Positions 15,678 to 25,317 of a DNA stretch of 64,000 nucleotides are shown one piece after another. The notes beneath the pieces were generated by a model that made no database searches, was not told where the DNA came from, and saw nothing but the letters and a program-made list of their open reading frames with translations. This DNA comes from Alkalihalobacillus pseudalcaliphilus (GTDB lineage: Bacteria > Bacillota > Bacilli > Bacillales > Bacillaceae_D), in contig NZ_JAQQWS010000001.1 of NCBI RefSeq assembly GCF_028610675.1, positions 496,001-560,000 on the forward strand, in the 5' to 3' direction. The position numbers and the translations under genes were made by a program. Position 1 is the stretch's first letter. Every line of letters begins with the position of its first letter.

Positions 15678-16634
15678 TTATGAAAGAGTTTGACTCCAAT
15701 CAAGAGCCATTTCTCCTTCTAAGTATTTTTCTACATCTAAAGCTGCCATACATCCTGTACCTGCTGCCGTAATGGCTTGTTTATATGTCACATCTTGAAC
15801 ATCTCCACAAGCAAAAATTCCTGGTACAGATGTTAAGGTTGATCCTGGTTTGACTATAATATAACCATTCTCATCTGTCTTAACTTTTCCATTTAAAAAT
15901 GCTGTATTTGGGGTATGACCGATTGCTAGGAAAAGTCCGTCTGTTTTAATAAACTCCTCTTCCTTGGTGTCATTATCCGTGACCTTAACTCCTGTAACTT
16001 TTCCATTTTCATCTACTACTTCAGTAGTGGCTTTATTTAATGCCCATTTTATTTTTTGGTTTCCTCTCGCTCGGTCTTGCATGATTTTAGAGGCTCTAAG
16101 CTCATTTCGACGATGGATAACCGTTACTTCACTTGCAAATTTTGTAAGGAAATTCGCTTCTTCCATCGCTGAATCTCCGCCCCCTACTACAATTACTTTT
16201 TTTCCACGATAGAAAAATCCATCACATGTAGCACAAGTACTTACACCTCGACCAAAATTCTCTTTTTCCCCTGGTATACCTAACCATTTTGCGGATGCAC
16301 CAGTTGAAATGATAATTGAATCTGCGACTATATCATCTGAACCACTAATGGATAAAACAAATGGTCTCTGTGTCGTTCTTATATCTGTAACCCATCCATT
16401 CATAAAAGTAGCACCGAAACGTTCAGCTTGCTTCCTCATATTATCCATAAGTTCAGTACCTGTAATCCCTTCTATAAATCCGGGAAAATTCTCTACTTCC
16501 GTAGTTAAAGTCAATTGCCCACCTGGTTGCTGGCCTTCTATAACAAGAGGGTTCATGTTCGCTCTAGCTAAATAAATAGCAGCTGTTAATCCTGCCGGTC
16601 CAGTTCCTATGATAACTACTTTTTGCTTTTCCAT
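15678..16634 (-). CDS. trxB: Thioredoxin reductase
   Basis: 318-residue FAD/NADPH enzyme: N-terminal VVIIGTGPAGLTAAIYLA, redox-active CATC in STCATCDGFFYRG, NADPH motif VVGGGDSAMEEA, and C-terminal GIFACGDVQD. It reduces thioredoxin, which regenerates the Bacillus-type ArsC encoded in the same operon. No thioredoxin gene is nearby, so the chromosomal one must serve. Translation signal GAGG before the ATG; 12 bases after arsA. Confidence 0.95.
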   Translation of the reverse strand: MEKQKVVIIGTGPAGLTAAIYLARANMNPLVIEGQQPGGQLTLTTEVENFPGFIEGITGTELMDNMRKQAERFGATFMNGWVTDIRTTQRPFVLSISGSDDIVADSIIISTGASAKWLGIPGEKENFGRGVSTCATCDGFFYRGKKVIVVGGGDSAMEEANFLTKFASEVTVIHRRNELRASKIMQDRARGNQKIKWALNKATTEVVDENGKVTGVKVTDNDTKEEEFIKTDGLFLAIGHTPNTAFLNGKVKTDENGYIIVKPGSTLTSVPGIFACGDVQDVTYKQAITAAGTGCMAALDVEKYLEGEMALDWSQTLS

Positions 16635-16646
16635 GATAATGCCTCC

Positions 16647-18410
16647 TCAAGTGGTTAACTTTCTCATTTCGTCATATCCAATCGCATCCTCTTCTAACCA
16701 AGGTAAAAGAATCGTTTGAGATGCCATGTTCTGACTTACTTCTTTTATCCATTTCTTTTCGCTATTCGCTTTTGCCCGTAATACTGTTTCACTTACTTCA
16801 GTTTTATAAAGACTTTGGTTGATCACCCACGTTTGCGGATGTATACCTGCACGTTTTAAGTCCTTTTGTAAGCGTTCCGCTTCAAGTACAGGTGTAGCTT
16901 CTGGAAGTGTTACAAGAACCACATCCGTTTCCTTCGCATTACGTAAACGTGGAAGGAGATTTTTTACGCTTTCTGGAACCTCACCAGTTGAACGCTCTAA
17001 CTCTTTATGATAAGACTGAGAAGCATCAAGTAATAACAACGTATGACCAGTTGGTGCTGTATCAATAATGACAATCTCATTATCAGCTCTTGCAACGACA
17101 TTCGCAAAAGCATGGAACACCGCAATCTCTTCTGTACAAGGAGAACGCAAGTCTTCCTCTAAATAGGCCCTTGCTTCATCACCTAAGTTAACAGCTTCAT
17201 TTAAAACTTCTTGTTTGTATTTTTCTACCTCCGCTTCCGGGTTAATTCGTGAAATGCTTAATTTTTCTGTACCTGTATCTTGAAAACGATCAGCTATATG
17301 AGCAGCTGGGTCTGTTGTCGTTAAATGCACACGATGTCCTTTCTCAACAAGACCTACAGCTAAAAGAGAGGCAATCGTTGTTTTCCCGACACCGCCTTTC
17401 CCCATCGTCATAATCACACGAGTTCCCTGAGTCGAATAATTCTCAACTAAACCTTGAATCGATTCCAACTCATGCCGATCGAGTGTTACATTATCTTCAG
17501 TTATTACGTCTACTTTATAATTAAATAAACTACTTAAGTTGTTAATTCCAGTTAAAGAATACGAGACGAAAGGTAGTTGGTAAATATTCATTGCTTTTAA
17601 ATAAGGTGACATAGATTGAATCGCTTTCTGTTGCTTAGCATAAAAAGCTTCTGAAATCGAATCACCTTCTTTTTTAGTTTGGTAAAGACCATTAACTACA
17701 AAAAATTGATTACTCACACCAATATCATTAAGCTCAATAGATGCTCGTTCTGCCTCTTTAAAACTTGCTACATCTGGTCTAGAAACGAGAATGAGAGTCG
17801 TTTTCTCTCGATCACTTAAAGCGTGAACCGTTTTTTCATATAACTCTTTTTTCTCAGTTAATCCTGCAAGAGGTCCTAAACAAGAAGCACCATGAGTAGA
17901 ATCTTCAAGAAACCCATTCCAAGCTGTCGGTAGTTTTAATAATCGAAGTGTATGACCAGTAGGTGCTGTATCAAAGAGAATATGATCAAATTGTTCTAAA
18001 ACCGATTTGTCCGCTAATAAATTGGTGAACTCATCGAAAGCAGCAATTTCAACTGTACATGCACCGGATAATTGTTCCTCCATTTGAGCTACAATAGATT
18101 TAGGTAACTTTCCTTTGTAAGGACCAATTACCTTATCTCTATAATGTTTAGCGGCCTCCTCTGGATCAAGGTTACATATATATAGTCCTTCCACTTCTTT
18201 GACAGGTTGTGGTTCATTGCTTAACTCCATTCCAAACACATCTTGTAAATTCGATGCGGGATCTGTACTAACAATCAACACTTTTTTACCCGAATCAGCT
18301 AGCGAAACAGCTGTTGCAGAAGCTGTTGAAGTTTTCCCAACTCCTCCTTTTCCAGTAAAGAAAAGAAATGGGGTTTGATTCGCTACTTCTGGTGTAAATG
18401 TAGGGTACAT
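16647..18410 (-). CDS. arsA: ArsA, arsenite efflux ATPase
   Basis: 587 residues in two homologous halves. Each has a deviant Walker A (GKGGVGKTSTAS; GKGGVGKTTIAS) and the signature DTAPTGHTLRLL/LLLL. Cysteines in GACTVEIAAF, GASCLGPLAG and SPCTEEIAVF correspond to the three As(III)/Sb(III)-binding cysteines. It energises the ArsB pump after receiving As(III) from ArsD. It starts two bases before the arsD stop region. Confidence 0.95.
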   Translation of the reverse strand: MYPTFTPEVANQTPFLFFTGKGGVGKTSTASATAVSLADSGKKVLIVSTDPASNLQDVFGMELSNEPQPVKEVEGLYICNLDPEEAAKHYRDKVIGPYKGKLPKSIVAQMEEQLSGACTVEIAAFDEFTNLLADKSVLEQFDHILFDTAPTGHTLRLLKLPTAWNGFLEDSTHGASCLGPLAGLTEKKELYEKTVHALSDREKTTLILVSRPDVASFKEAERASIELNDIGVSNQFFVVNGLYQTKKEGDSISEAFYAKQQKAIQSMSPYLKAMNIYQLPFVSYSLTGINNLSSLFNYKVDVITEDNVTLDRHELESIQGLVENYSTQGTRVIMTMGKGGVGKTTIASLLAVGLVEKGHRVHLTTTDPAAHIADRFQDTGTEKLSISRINPEAEVEKYKQEVLNEAVNLGDEARAYLEEDLRSPCTEEIAVFHAFANVVARADNEIVIIDTAPTGHTLLLLDASQSYHKELERSTGEVPESVKNLLPRLRNAKETDVVLVTLPEATPVLEAERLQKDLKRAGIHPQTWVINQSLYKTEVSETVLRAKANSEKKWIKEVSQNMASQTILLPWLEEDAIGYDEMRKLTT

Positions 18411-18411
18411 T

Positions 18412-18783
18412 TTAATTCTCCTTTGGTTGAAGTGTAATGTTTAGTTTTGATTTGGGTTCTTTTATTTTCAATTCACTTTTATCAATCTCATACCAAGTTG
18501 AAAAATCTTCTGCTGTTGGGTATTCACCAATTTTTTCTATTTTTTGGTCAACAATAACAATTGGTAACGCCTCTGGGCCTTTTTCATGCAGAACTTTATT
18601 CACTAATTGATTCTCAACAAAAGCAGCAGGATTATTCGCTAAGTTATAGCGAGTAATCGGAAATCCCTTTTGAATCAAAGTTTGAATAGATGTCGCTAAT
18701 TCTGTTAATTTTGGATCGACAACAGGACCACACACACCTGTATCACAGCACATCGCTGGATCAAATATTTCAACCTTCTTCAT
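18412..18783 (-). CDS. arsD: ArsD, arsenic metallochaperone
   Basis: With the ATG at 18783 (eight bases after GGAG) the conserved metal ligands fall at C12, C13 and C18 (DPAMCCDTGVCGP), the canonical ArsD numbering, which supports this start over the ATG at 18789. It hands As(III)/Sb(III) to ArsA. The C-terminal cysteine pairs of some ArsD proteins are absent. Confidence 0.93.
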   Translation of the reverse strand: MKKVEIFDPAMCCDTGVCGPVVDPKLTELATSIQTLIQKGFPITRYNLANNPAAFVENQLVNKVLHEKGPEALPIVIVDQKIEKIGEYPTAEDFSTWYEIDKSELKIKEPKSKLNITLQPKEN

Positions 18784-18866
18784 AACCATCGCTCCTTATA
18801 TAAAGATACACTTATATACATGTGAACAATATAGCCGAGAAGACTCTCACTCCCGGCCATTCTTTT

Positions 18867-19286
18867 TTACTTCCCTGTTTCAGCAAAACGTTGGATTCGA
18901 TCTCCGATCTCATTACGAACACGTTGGAAAAACGCCCACTTCTCCTCATCTGTTCCTTCCGCTTTTGCCGGATCATCAAAACCCCAGTGGTCACGTCTTA
19001 CATGAGGTGGTGTCATCGGACATTTATCAGCCGCATCCCCACATAATGTCACAACAAAATCAGCATTGTTTAAAATTTCAGGGTCAATGATATCAGAAGT
19101 CTGAGTTGAAATATCAATATCAACTTCTTTCATTGCCTTTACTGCGTTTGGATTTAAACCATGAGCTTCGATTCCTGCACTATAAACATTCCACTCATCA
19201 GCTAAATAATGTTTAGCCCATCCTTCAGCCATTTGACTACGGCAAGAGTTTCCTGTACATAGAAAATAAATTGTTTTTTTAGACAT
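18867..19286 (-). CDS. arsC: ArsC, thioredoxin-coupled arsenate reductase
   Basis: 139 residues, low-molecular-weight phosphatase fold: P-loop CTGNSCRS (C10, C15) and the C82/C89 relay in LCGDAADKCP, exactly as in B. subtilis and S. aureus ArsC. It reduces As(V) to As(III) through a C10-C82-C89 cascade, finally reduced by thioredoxin. trxB in the same operon fits this. Confidence 0.96.
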   Translation of the reverse strand: MSKKTIYFLCTGNSCRSQMAEGWAKHYLADEWNVYSAGIEAHGLNPNAVKAMKEVDIDISTQTSDIIDPEILNNADFVVTLCGDAADKCPMTPPHVRRDHWGFDDPAKAEGTDEEKWAFFQRVRNEIGDRIQRFAETGK

Positions 19287-19307
19287 GATAAATTGCTCCT
19301 TTTTAAC

Positions 19308-20606
19308 TTAATAAATAAATAATAACCAAGCATATAACCCAAGTAGGGTCATAAATAAAACTGGGACTGTAATGATAATTCCTGTTTTAAAGTAAGTCCC
19401 CCATGAAATCTTAACTCCTTTTTGAGATAGAACGTGGAGCCACAACAGCGTAGCTAATGAACCAATTGGTGTAATTTTAGGTCCTAAATCAGCACCAATA
19501 ATATTGGCATAAATCAATGCTTCTCTCGTTAAGCCCGTTGTATCTGTACCGGCAATTGCAATGGCATCAATTAACACAGTGGGCATATTGTTCATCACCG
19601 ATGATAGGATCGCCGCGATGAATCCCATTCCCATCGTAGCAGCGAATAATCCATGATCAGCGACGGTCTGAATGACATCTGATAAAACGTCGGTTAATCC
19701 TACATTACGCAAACCATACACGACAACGTACATCCCAATGGAGAAGAAGACAATATTCCATGGTGCTCCTTTAAGAACAGTTTTTGTTTCAACAGCTGGA
19801 CTCTTTCTTGCAATGGCCAAGAAAGCCAAGGCAATAACTCCAGCAACGATTGATACAGGGATATGCAAAAATTCACTAACCAAATAACCAACAAGTAGAA
19901 CCCCTAAGACTATCCAAGAAAGGCGAAACATCTTTTCGTCTTTAATCGCATGAACTGGCTCTTTTAATTGCGAATAATCGTATCGCTTTGGAATACTCTT
20001 TCTAAAATATAATAAAAGAACAATAATACTTGAAATAAGAGCAAAGAAGTTTGGCACAATCATTCTGGTTGCATATTCAACAAATCCAATTCCAAAGTAA
20101 TCAGCAGATACAATGTTTACTAAGTTACTTACAATTAGAGGTAAAGAAGTTGTATCAGCAATAAATCCACTTGCGATGATAAATGGAAATACCATTTTTT
20201 CATTAAAGTTCAAAGAACGAACCATTGCTAGAACAATCGGTGTTAAGATTAATGCAGCACCATCGTTGGCGAAAAAAGCCGCTACAAGTGAACCAAGCAT
20301 ACAAACATAGACAAACATGAGAATAGCATTCCCTTTTGCAACCCTTGCCATATGTAGAGCCGACCATTCAAAAAAGCCAATTTCGTCTAAAATTAACGAA
20401 ATGATAATAACCGCAATAAATGTTAGTGTCGCATTCCAAACAATCCCTGTTACATCAATTACATCAGAAAAACTGACAACCCCTAACAATAGTGCAAGAA
20501 TCGCTCCTCCACAGGCCGACCAGCCAATATTCAAATTTTTCGGCTGCCATATAACCAAGATGAGAGTCACTAAAAAAATCGCTGATGCTAAAATAACAGA
20601 AGTCAA
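19308..20606 (-). CDS. arsB: ArsB, arsenite antiporter
   Basis: 432-residue protein with 11-12 membrane segments of the ArsB/NhaD ion transporter family, including FFANDGAALILTPIVLAM and NNMPTVLIDAIAIAG, which mark ArsB. It extrudes As(OH)3/Sb(OH)3, alone with the proton motive force or as a complex with ArsA. First structural gene after arsR. Confidence 0.95.
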   Translation of the reverse strand: MTSVILASAIFLVTLILVIWQPKNLNIGWSACGGAILALLLGVVSFSDVIDVTGIVWNATLTFIAVIIISLILDEIGFFEWSALHMARVAKGNAILMFVYVCMLGSLVAAFFANDGAALILTPIVLAMVRSLNFNEKMVFPFIIASGFIADTTSLPLIVSNLVNIVSADYFGIGFVEYATRMIVPNFFALISSIIVLLLYFRKSIPKRYDYSQLKEPVHAIKDEKMFRLSWIVLGVLLVGYLVSEFLHIPVSIVAGVIALAFLAIARKSPAVETKTVLKGAPWNIVFFSIGMYVVVYGLRNVGLTDVLSDVIQTVADHGLFAATMGMGFIAAILSSVMNNMPTVLIDAIAIAGTDTTGLTREALIYANIIGADLGPKITPIGSLATLLWLHVLSQKGVKISWGTYFKTGIIITVPVLFMTLLGLYAWLLFIY

Positions 20607-20618
20607 CTTTATCCCCCC

Positions 20619-20960
20619 TTAACAGTCTACAGGTCGTTCCTTCGAAAGTGCCCGTTTCAATTCATCATTATCAGAACTAATACGTTCGATGACATCTTTG
20701 ATAAGAGGAAAGTATGACGATCCTTGATTCAAAGAGAAAAAGCGCCATTGTCCTCTACGCTCTTCATTTATTAGACCTGCTTGCTTAAGTTTTCGTAAGT
20801 GTTGACTGACCGCTGGTTGACTCATATTTAGCATATCTACCAATTGACAGACACAAAAAGTACGCTTCTCTACAAGCTTAATAATTAATAAACGTGTTGG
20901 ATCACTAATAATCTTTAAACAACTTGTTAACTCTTCTATAGAATGTGTTTCTTTTACCAT
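20619..20960 (-). CDS. arsR: ArsR, repressor of the main ars operon
   Basis: About 113 residues; winged helix with RTFCVCQLVDMLNMSQPAVS, the CVC As(III) site on alpha-3. A strong AAAGGAGA lies upstream. ATG 20969, GTG 20963 and ATG 20960 are all possible starts; spacing favours the last two. It is the promoter-proximal gene of arsR-B-C-D-A-trxB-phosphatase-HesB. Confidence 0.9.
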   Translation of the reverse strand: MVKETHSIEELTSCLKIISDPTRLLIIKLVEKRTFCVCQLVDMLNMSQPAVSQHLRKLKQAGLINEERRGQWRFFSLNQGSSYFPLIKDVIERISSDNDELKRALSKERPVDC

Positions 20961-21094
20961 CACATGCATCTCTCCTTTCAATCGCATTATATTAGAAAAC
21001 AGTTATATAAGTCAATGTAAATATAAATATTCGATTATATTTATTTTTTTGATTTATACCTTGCCAATTTTTATCAAATATTGTACGATTTAAT

Positions 21095-21171
21095 AATCAA
21101 ATTAATTTGATTAATCAAAAGAAGATCTTGTTGTTTTATTTTTTTTATCAATAAATCAAAAATAATTGATT
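21095..21171 (+). promoter_or_regulatory. Twin ArsR-type operators upstream of the flavoprotein
   Basis: A perfect 18-base palindrome AATCAAATTAATTTGATT (21095-21112) and an imperfect copy AATCAAAAATAATTGATT (21154-21171) lie between divergent arsR and the flavoprotein gene. Confidence 0.7.
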
Positions 21172-21189
21172 AAATAAGGAGTTGTTTAT

Positions 21190-22491
21190 ATGGAGAAAAA
21201 ATTTCCTGTAGCAATTATTGGAGGAGGACCTGTTGGGCTCGCCGCAGCAGCTCACCTTGTTGAAAGAAAAGAAGATTTTATATTATTTGAAAGCGGAAAC
21301 CAAGTCGGAACAAGTTTTTTACAGTACGGAAATGTTCGATTATTTTCTCCTTGGGAATACAATATTAATTCAGCAGCTAAGATTTTATTAGAACAACAAC
21401 ATATTCCATTACCTGATAAAGATTTGCTTCCTCTTGGAAAAGAAATTGTGACTGAGTATCTACAACCTCTTGCAACTTTACCTGAAATGAAAGAGTCGAT
21501 TCATTATAATAGTCAAGTTATCAATATTTCACGTAAAGGATTTGATAAGGTAAGAACTAATGGCCGAGATAATGCCCCTTTTGTTATAACAGTAAAGGAA
21601 AACGGATCAATTCAAAATTATGAAGCAAGAGCAGTTATAGATGCAACAGGCACTTGGGAAAACCCAAACTCTATTGTTAATGGCATTGATGAACAAAAAG
21701 AAGCTCCTATATCTTATGGTTTACCCGATATACTCCATGAAGAACGACATAAATATGAAAACAAGCATGTAGCTGTTGTCGGAAGTGGTCACTCTGCAAT
21801 TAATACACTTCTTGACCTTGCAGAACTTAAAAGGTCTGCTCCAGAAACGAACATCACATGGATAATTAGAAAAGAAAACATCACAAGTGCTCTAGGTGGA
21901 GGTACCCTTGATCAACTTCCTGCACGAGGTGAACTAGGGATAAGACTATCAACCTATCTTCAAAAAGAGTTAATTAATGTATATACCGAAACCTATATTA
22001 GTTCTTACGAAGTAAATACACAAAAGAAGACATTGTTAAATGGGGTTCGCAAAGGACAAAACATTAAAATAGAAAATATAGACGAAATTATTGCCAACAC
22101 AGGGGCACATCCAAACTTTGATTTCTTACGAAATATTCGTTTTACCTTCGATTCAACATTGGAAAGTGTTAAGGACTTAGCTACTTTAATCGATCCAAAT
22201 ATTCATAGTTGTGGTACGGTACGTCCTCATGGAGAAAAAGAGTTAAGACAACCAGAAAAAGATTTTTATATTATTGGTGCAAAGAGTTATGGTCGTGCTC
22301 CTACATTTTTAATGGCTACTGGGTACGAACAAGCTAGATCTGTGACAGCTTTTCTATGTGGAGATATAGAAGCAGCTAAAAGAGTGGAGTTAAAATTGCC
22401 TGAGACTGGTGTTTGTTCCGTAACCCCACCTAACAGCACAAAATTCCCTATTCAAATTGAAAATAATTGTTGTTCAGATAATACTTGTTAA
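21190..22491 (+). CDS. Arsenic-cluster FAD/NAD(P)-dependent flavoprotein
   Basis: 433 residues. FAD motif VAIIGGGPVGLAAAAHLV at the N-terminus, ATGTW and the NADPH motif VAVVGSGHSAINTLLDL centrally. The C-terminus ends in a cysteine cluster, NNCCSDNTC, suited to binding As(III). Similar flavoproteins (ArsO-type) are recurrent in arsenic islands, but their reaction is poorly defined. ATG follows AAGGAG; ArsR-type operators precede it, so it is divergent from and probably co-regulated with the ars operon. Confidence 0.75.
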   Translation: MEKKFPVAIIGGGPVGLAAAAHLVERKEDFILFESGNQVGTSFLQYGNVRLFSPWEYNINSAAKILLEQQHIPLPDKDLLPLGKEIVTEYLQPLATLPEMKESIHYNSQVINISRKGFDKVRTNGRDNAPFVITVKENGSIQNYEARAVIDATGTWENPNSIVNGIDEQKEAPISYGLPDILHEERHKYENKHVAVVGSGHSAINTLLDLAELKRSAPETNITWIIRKENITSALGGGTLDQLPARGELGIRLSTYLQKELINVYTETYISSYEVNTQKKTLLNGVRKGQNIKIENIDEIIANTGAHPNFDFLRNIRFTFDSTLESVKDLATLIDPNIHSCGTVRPHGEKELRQPEKDFYIIGAKSYGRAPTFLMATGYEQARSVTAFLCGDIEAAKRVELKLPETGVCSVTPPNSTKFPIQIENNCCSDNTC

Positions 22492-22521
22492 ACAGATCTA
22501 ATTATTAGGTCTGTTTTTTTA
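22491..22521 (+). terminator. Terminator after the flavoprotein gene
   Basis: AACAGATCTA pairs with TAGGTCTGTT (one G-T) around five bases, followed by a T-run. Confidence 0.8.
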
Positions 22522-22565
22522 ATTCTAACAGTAACTGAAATATGCATCTTCCTTTCATTCTATAA

Positions 22566-22716
22566 ATAAAAGAATCAGGTAAGAAAATAAAACGACCGCA
22601 GTTAGATGAGCTTCTTAAAATTTTGCGTAAAGGCGACACGGTGATTGTCTATAAATTAGAACGTATCAGTCGGGCTGATGATGAATTAATGAAATATTTA
22701 TATCCCCTTTTCATCT
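22566..22716 (+). pseudogene. Serine recombinase fragment
   Basis: About 50 codons read KESGKKIKRPQLDELLKILR then KGDTVIVYKLERISRADDEL, the segment after the catalytic loop of TnpR/Hin resolvases. Both ends are missing. It is related to, but not a copy of, the resolvase at 12745-13320. It marks an old transposon boundary between the ars cluster and the Gabija-like pair. Confidence 0.8.
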
Positions 22717-22729
22717 GATATTAATCATT

Positions 22730-23746
22730 TTATTTTTTATACTTATCCACTATATCATTTTGTTTTATAAACCATAAGTTCCCATTCGATCTTGTACAAG
22801 CCACATATAACTTCTTTTTAGTAAGTGGAGCTAATTCATTTAATTTATTTTGTTTATATTTATTAAAAGTACTATCGTTTAGTACTACACATACCTCATT
22901 AAATGTCATTCCTTTCGAATTACCCCAGTTATCACTGTTTATATTAAATTTCATAGAATTTTGGTAGAAGAGCTTTACGATGCTATCATCCTCTAAAATC
23001 TGTTCAATTGTCTCTATATCTTCAATTAGTCTTATTTCAGATATTATATTGTACTTTGGATCTATCTTAATTTCTAAGTGTTCTTTTATAAAATCACAGA
23101 CAGTTTGAGTACACCTATAGCTTTCTACAAGAGTTGTAGCATCAATTAGAAAGCCACTCTCCTCAAGTTTTTCATTATACACACAAGATTCATCATATAA
23201 TTTGCCAAGATGATTACCTCGTCTACTTGAAGCAAATGTTGACTGATAGAAATCGCCAACCAATGTTACTGGAATAATTAGTTCTGATAATGATAGCATC
23301 CATCTAAAGTCATCAGAAGCTAAATCTTGCATCTCATCAATAAACACCTCATCAAAATATTTATCTATCCTATTTTTATATTCAGGTAATTTATCAATAA
23401 TATATTTAGCCATCCTATTAGAAAATATCCTTTTTTTATCTTTAGTAAAAGGACTGGTAATTTTATAACTAGGGTTTTCATAACTTATATTTTCAACTTC
23501 ATATGGACACAGTGGCTTAATTATAAAATTTAATAGAAATTCGAAATAACCATATACATAAATATTAGCAGGTAAATAACCGAATTTTGCAATTATCTTT
23601 TCTTTTATATTTTGCTGATTTGCTTGTGTATACGTTATTATTAAACTTTTTTTAGTTTCATTATTAAGTTGTTTAACAATATAACTTGTCTTACCTGAAC
23701 CTGCAACAGCATTTATTGCTACTTTAATTCCTAATTTCTTATCCAT
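22730..23746 (-). CDS. gajB: UvrD/PcrA-family helicase, GajB-like
   Basis: 338 residues, unusually short for the family (GajB of B. cereus is near 500 as I remember). Walker A AVAGSGKT (13-20), DEMQD at 137-141, motif IV ESYRC, motif V KGMTFNEVCVV and motif VI LYVACTRS are all present, so the core is complete and accessory insertions are lost. Its start overlaps the end of the OLD nuclease gene by 16 bases, so the two form one unit. In Gabija the helicase and nuclease assemble and cut phage DNA when nucleotides fall. Confidence 0.75.
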   Translation of the reverse strand: MDKKLGIKVAINAVAGSGKTSYIVKQLNNETKKSLIITYTQANQQNIKEKIIAKFGYLPANIYVYGYFEFLLNFIIKPLCPYEVENISYENPSYKITSPFTKDKKRIFSNRMAKYIIDKLPEYKNRIDKYFDEVFIDEMQDLASDDFRWMLSLSELIIPVTLVGDFYQSTFASSRRGNHLGKLYDESCVYNEKLEESGFLIDATTLVESYRCTQTVCDFIKEHLEIKIDPKYNIISEIRLIEDIETIEQILEDDSIVKLFYQNSMKFNINSDNWGNSKGMTFNEVCVVLNDSTFNKYKQNKLNELAPLTKKKLYVACTRSNGNLWFIKQNDIVDKYKK

Positions 23747-25317
23747 ACAATAGCATCCTTAATATATGTAGGAATTTCAAAGTAATCTAAGCTCGTGTTC
23801 TCGTTATTATCGGTAAAAACACATAATAATCTAAATGCAGCCTCAGCCTTATTACTTAACATATAATGTTGAACGCCTTTAGACATATTGTGACTCTTTA
23901 AATTATCATCTATAAATGTCTTGTTATACTCATATAGGCTAACTTCAAATGTATGTCTTAAATCTTCCTTATCAGCAAAAATTCTAATCTTCTCTGTAAC
24001 AAAACTTGAGTAATATTCAGTTATATTTTTTTCGTAATCATGGTCATTATCTGTAATTACTGCAACTTTCTTATCAAGTATCTTTGCTATTTCTAAGTAT
24101 CTTTTAAATGTCTTTCCTCCACAGGCGACAATAGATATATCTTCAGCATATGGTTCATTACTTTGAACATACTTATAGAATTCATTCATCAGTATATACT
24201 CAGCATCACCTTCTACTAGAACAGCCCTTTTGGAAAGAATAAAATTAAGAACATTATTATCTGGTGCCTTTTCAAAAAAATTTGCAGTATCACTATTTAG
24301 TTGTTCCAACCTAGTAATACCATGTTCACTAAAAAAGATAGCATTTTGAAGGTCCAATCTAGATGCTATCATATTACTGTGTGTTGCTATAAACGACTGC
24401 TTTTGGTCCCCTGCCTCCATAATTTTATCAATTAGTTTATGCATATTAAGGAAACTGAGATGATTTTCAGGTTCTTCAATAAGAACAACTCTCGAATCAT
24501 CTGATGAATTAGTAAGCAAGAATTCAGTATTTATAAAAATTCTTTCCCCTTGTCCCAAATTTTGAATTTGTATCCCTGATTTTTCTACTGTAATATTGTT
24601 TTGAAAACTATTCCCACTCTGATTATTTAATTTAATCTTTAAATCATTTGGGCTTTCTAATGCAAATTCTGAGTACAAGCTATCAGAGAACTTCTGAGTA
24701 GTATCCCTATATTTGTTATTTATTCTATTTCTTAATGTACGATCGGTTTTACTTTCATATATTCGGTTAATATAATCCTGCATTGCATTATTAGAATTCA
24801 CTTTAGAACTATCCAAATATGAGTATTTTATATAGTTCGGATATCTCTTATAACTACTATATGTTCTGTCTGAGAAAGTATTGAATTCAACTTTATAGTA
24901 CTCAAAAGGAAAAATACTTGTATCTTTAAGTGCATCTGCTATATATTCTGACAATTCTTCATCAGGTGATATGCGCATTCTCAAACCATTTTTCTTCTCT
25001 TTTGTAGAATTTTTTTTTCCATTTAAATCGTGATTAATTATGTCCTCACTGATAAACAATTCAACATCTACGATTGGTAAGTCTTTGAATTCTTTATTAC
25101 TAACCATAAATTCATTTATAGCTTCCATATTAAAAAGTGTATGTACGCCTAACCTTTCAATTAGAGAATAGCTTCCACTTAAAACACAAGATATAGCTAA
25201 TAATATTGAAGATTTTCCCACACCATTCTCACCAACTAGAATATTTCTGCCTTTATTTAAACTGATCCTCTCTTCTCTGAATTTTTTGAAATTTTTCAAC
25301 CTTATTTGTTCTATCAC
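23731..25317 (-). CDS. gajA: OLD-family ATPase/Toprim nuclease, GajA-like
   Basis: 528 residues. N-terminal ABC-type ATPase: Walker A GENGVGKSS (29-37), LGQGER signature (254-259), Walker B VVLIEEPENHL (E281/E282), H-loop ATHS (H313). C-terminal Toprim nuclease: VLVEGDAE (E369) and ITDNDHD (D423, D425). This order is that of OLD class nucleases; with the adjacent UvrD-like gene it matches the Gabija anti-phage system. No other defence gene adjoins. The exact Gabija subtype cannot be settled by eye. Confidence 0.8.
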   Translation of the reverse strand: MIEQIRLKNFKKFREERISLNKGRNILVGENGVGKSSILLAISCVLSGSYSLIERLGVHTLFNMEAINEFMVSNKEFKDLPIVDVELFISEDIINHDLNGKKNSTKEKKNGLRMRISPDEELSEYIADALKDTSIFPFEYYKVEFNTFSDRTYSSYKRYPNYIKYSYLDSSKVNSNNAMQDYINRIYESKTDRTLRNRINNKYRDTTQKFSDSLYSEFALESPNDLKIKLNNQSGNSFQNNITVEKSGIQIQNLGQGERIFINTEFLLTNSSDDSRVVLIEEPENHLSFLNMHKLIDKIMEAGDQKQSFIATHSNMIASRLDLQNAIFFSEHGITRLEQLNSDTANFFEKAPDNNVLNFILSKRAVLVEGDAEYILMNEFYKYVQSNEPYAEDISIVACGGKTFKRYLEIAKILDKKVAVITDNDHDYEKNITEYYSSFVTEKIRIFADKEDLRHTFEVSLYEYNKTFIDDNLKSHNMSKGVQHYMLSNKAEAAFRLLCVFTDNNENTSLDYFEIPTYIKDAIVWIRN

